A DNA stretch of 23,914 bases from the NCBI GenBank assembly GCA_964458795.1, contig CAYWJW010000022.1, positions 1-23,914 of the forward strand, given 5' to 3'. A program made the translations under genes and the position numbers. The DNA comes from JAJTHY01 sp964458795 (GTDB lineage: Bacteria; Pseudomonadota; Alphaproteobacteria; Rickettsiales; Midichloriaceae). The notes beneath the pieces are model-generated. The model did not search any database. It saw nothing but the letters and a program-made list of their open reading frames with translations, and was not told the DNA's origin. Each line of letters opens with the position of its first letter. Positions within the stretch are counted from its first letter, which is position 1. Of the stretch, positions 23,792 to 23,914 are shown one piece after another.

Positions 23792-23914
23792 ATGAAAAAA
23801 TACATCGTAAGTTTTGCCATAACGCTTCTACTATCTATGCCGCTTACAAGCTTAGCTACCGAAGAGGTTAAAAAAAATGAATCCACTCTCACCATCCAGC
23901 AAACGCTCGCTAAT
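23792..23914 (+). CDS. Exported protein, N-terminus only (runs off window)
   Basis: The first 41 codons are present. A Sec signal peptide (MKKYIVSFAITLLLSMPLTS, with cleavage likely near LA-TEE) is followed by ESTLTIQQTLAN. The latter resembles the start of TolC-family outer-membrane channels, where a Leu-rich 'TL..AL..A' helix comes first. That assignment rests on about ten residues and is tentative. GGGG lies nine nucleotides before the ATG. Confidence 0.6.
   Translation, partial: MKKYIVSFAITLLLSMPLTSLATEEVKKNESTLTIQQTLAN

Overview
The window is AT-rich (roughly 36-37 % GC by eye) and looks like a draft chromosomal contig of an alphaproteobacterium of the intracellular Rickettsiales type, possibly Midichloria- or Jidaibacter-like. 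That assignment is inferred from a ProP-family MFS carrier, a 'phagosomal' type MFS carrier, a long-form aminopeptidase P, AddA, an M32 carboxypeptidase, an orphan terminase, and abundant palindromic intergenic repeats. No rRNA, tRNA or CRISPR array was recognised.

Layout. 1-1440: three small genes for acidic or low-complexity proteins. Each has its own promoter of the same design (TTGnnn, 17 nt, TAnAAn, about 30 nt, then GAGG, 6 nt, ATG). They are separated by strong hairpin terminators and by a 161-bp terminal-inverted-repeat (MITE-like) element. 1454-2866 (-): an intact large terminase subunit with no other phage gene beside it. 2933-4666 (+): Xaa-Pro aminopeptidase. 4691-7301 (-): a DUF4143-type ATPase followed by a class I DNA photolyase. 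7383-8336 (-): an unrecognised protein with a central membrane hairpin. 8349-8789: a gene-free, repeat-rich spacer. 8790-10610 (-): a bufferin-type operon (precursor peptide, MNIO/DUF692 enzyme, DUF2063 partner). 10686-15301 (-): M32 carboxypeptidase followed by AddA helicase-nuclease. 15478-18189 (+): a 903-aa sensor kinase built from an SLC5 symporter, a second six-helix membrane module and a histidine kinase core. 18294-19613 (+) and 19666-20971 (-): two convergent MFS carriers, the second interrupted by a 10-N assembly gap. 20984-21510: a second repeat-rich spacer. 21579-22844 (+): an EnvZ-like kinase behind an 18-codon upstream ORF. 23153-23755 (+): a divergent RdgB/HAM1 NTP pyrophosphatase. 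23792-end (+): the signal peptide and first residues of an exported protein.

How it fits together. Most genes are housekeeping (peptidases, recombinational and light repair, nucleotide-pool cleaning) or serve life in a host (nutrient carriers, membrane sensors, a copper-related modified-peptide operon). The less familiar content is: the bufABC operon in this lineage; the symporter / CqsS-like / kinase fusion; the three-member small-protein family with a shared promoter and leader; and a roughly 70-bp repeat present five times, one copy of which forms the promoter and start region of pepP. The 10-N gap can be closed from the sequence alone by merging a 6-nt overlap, which restores one intact reading frame.
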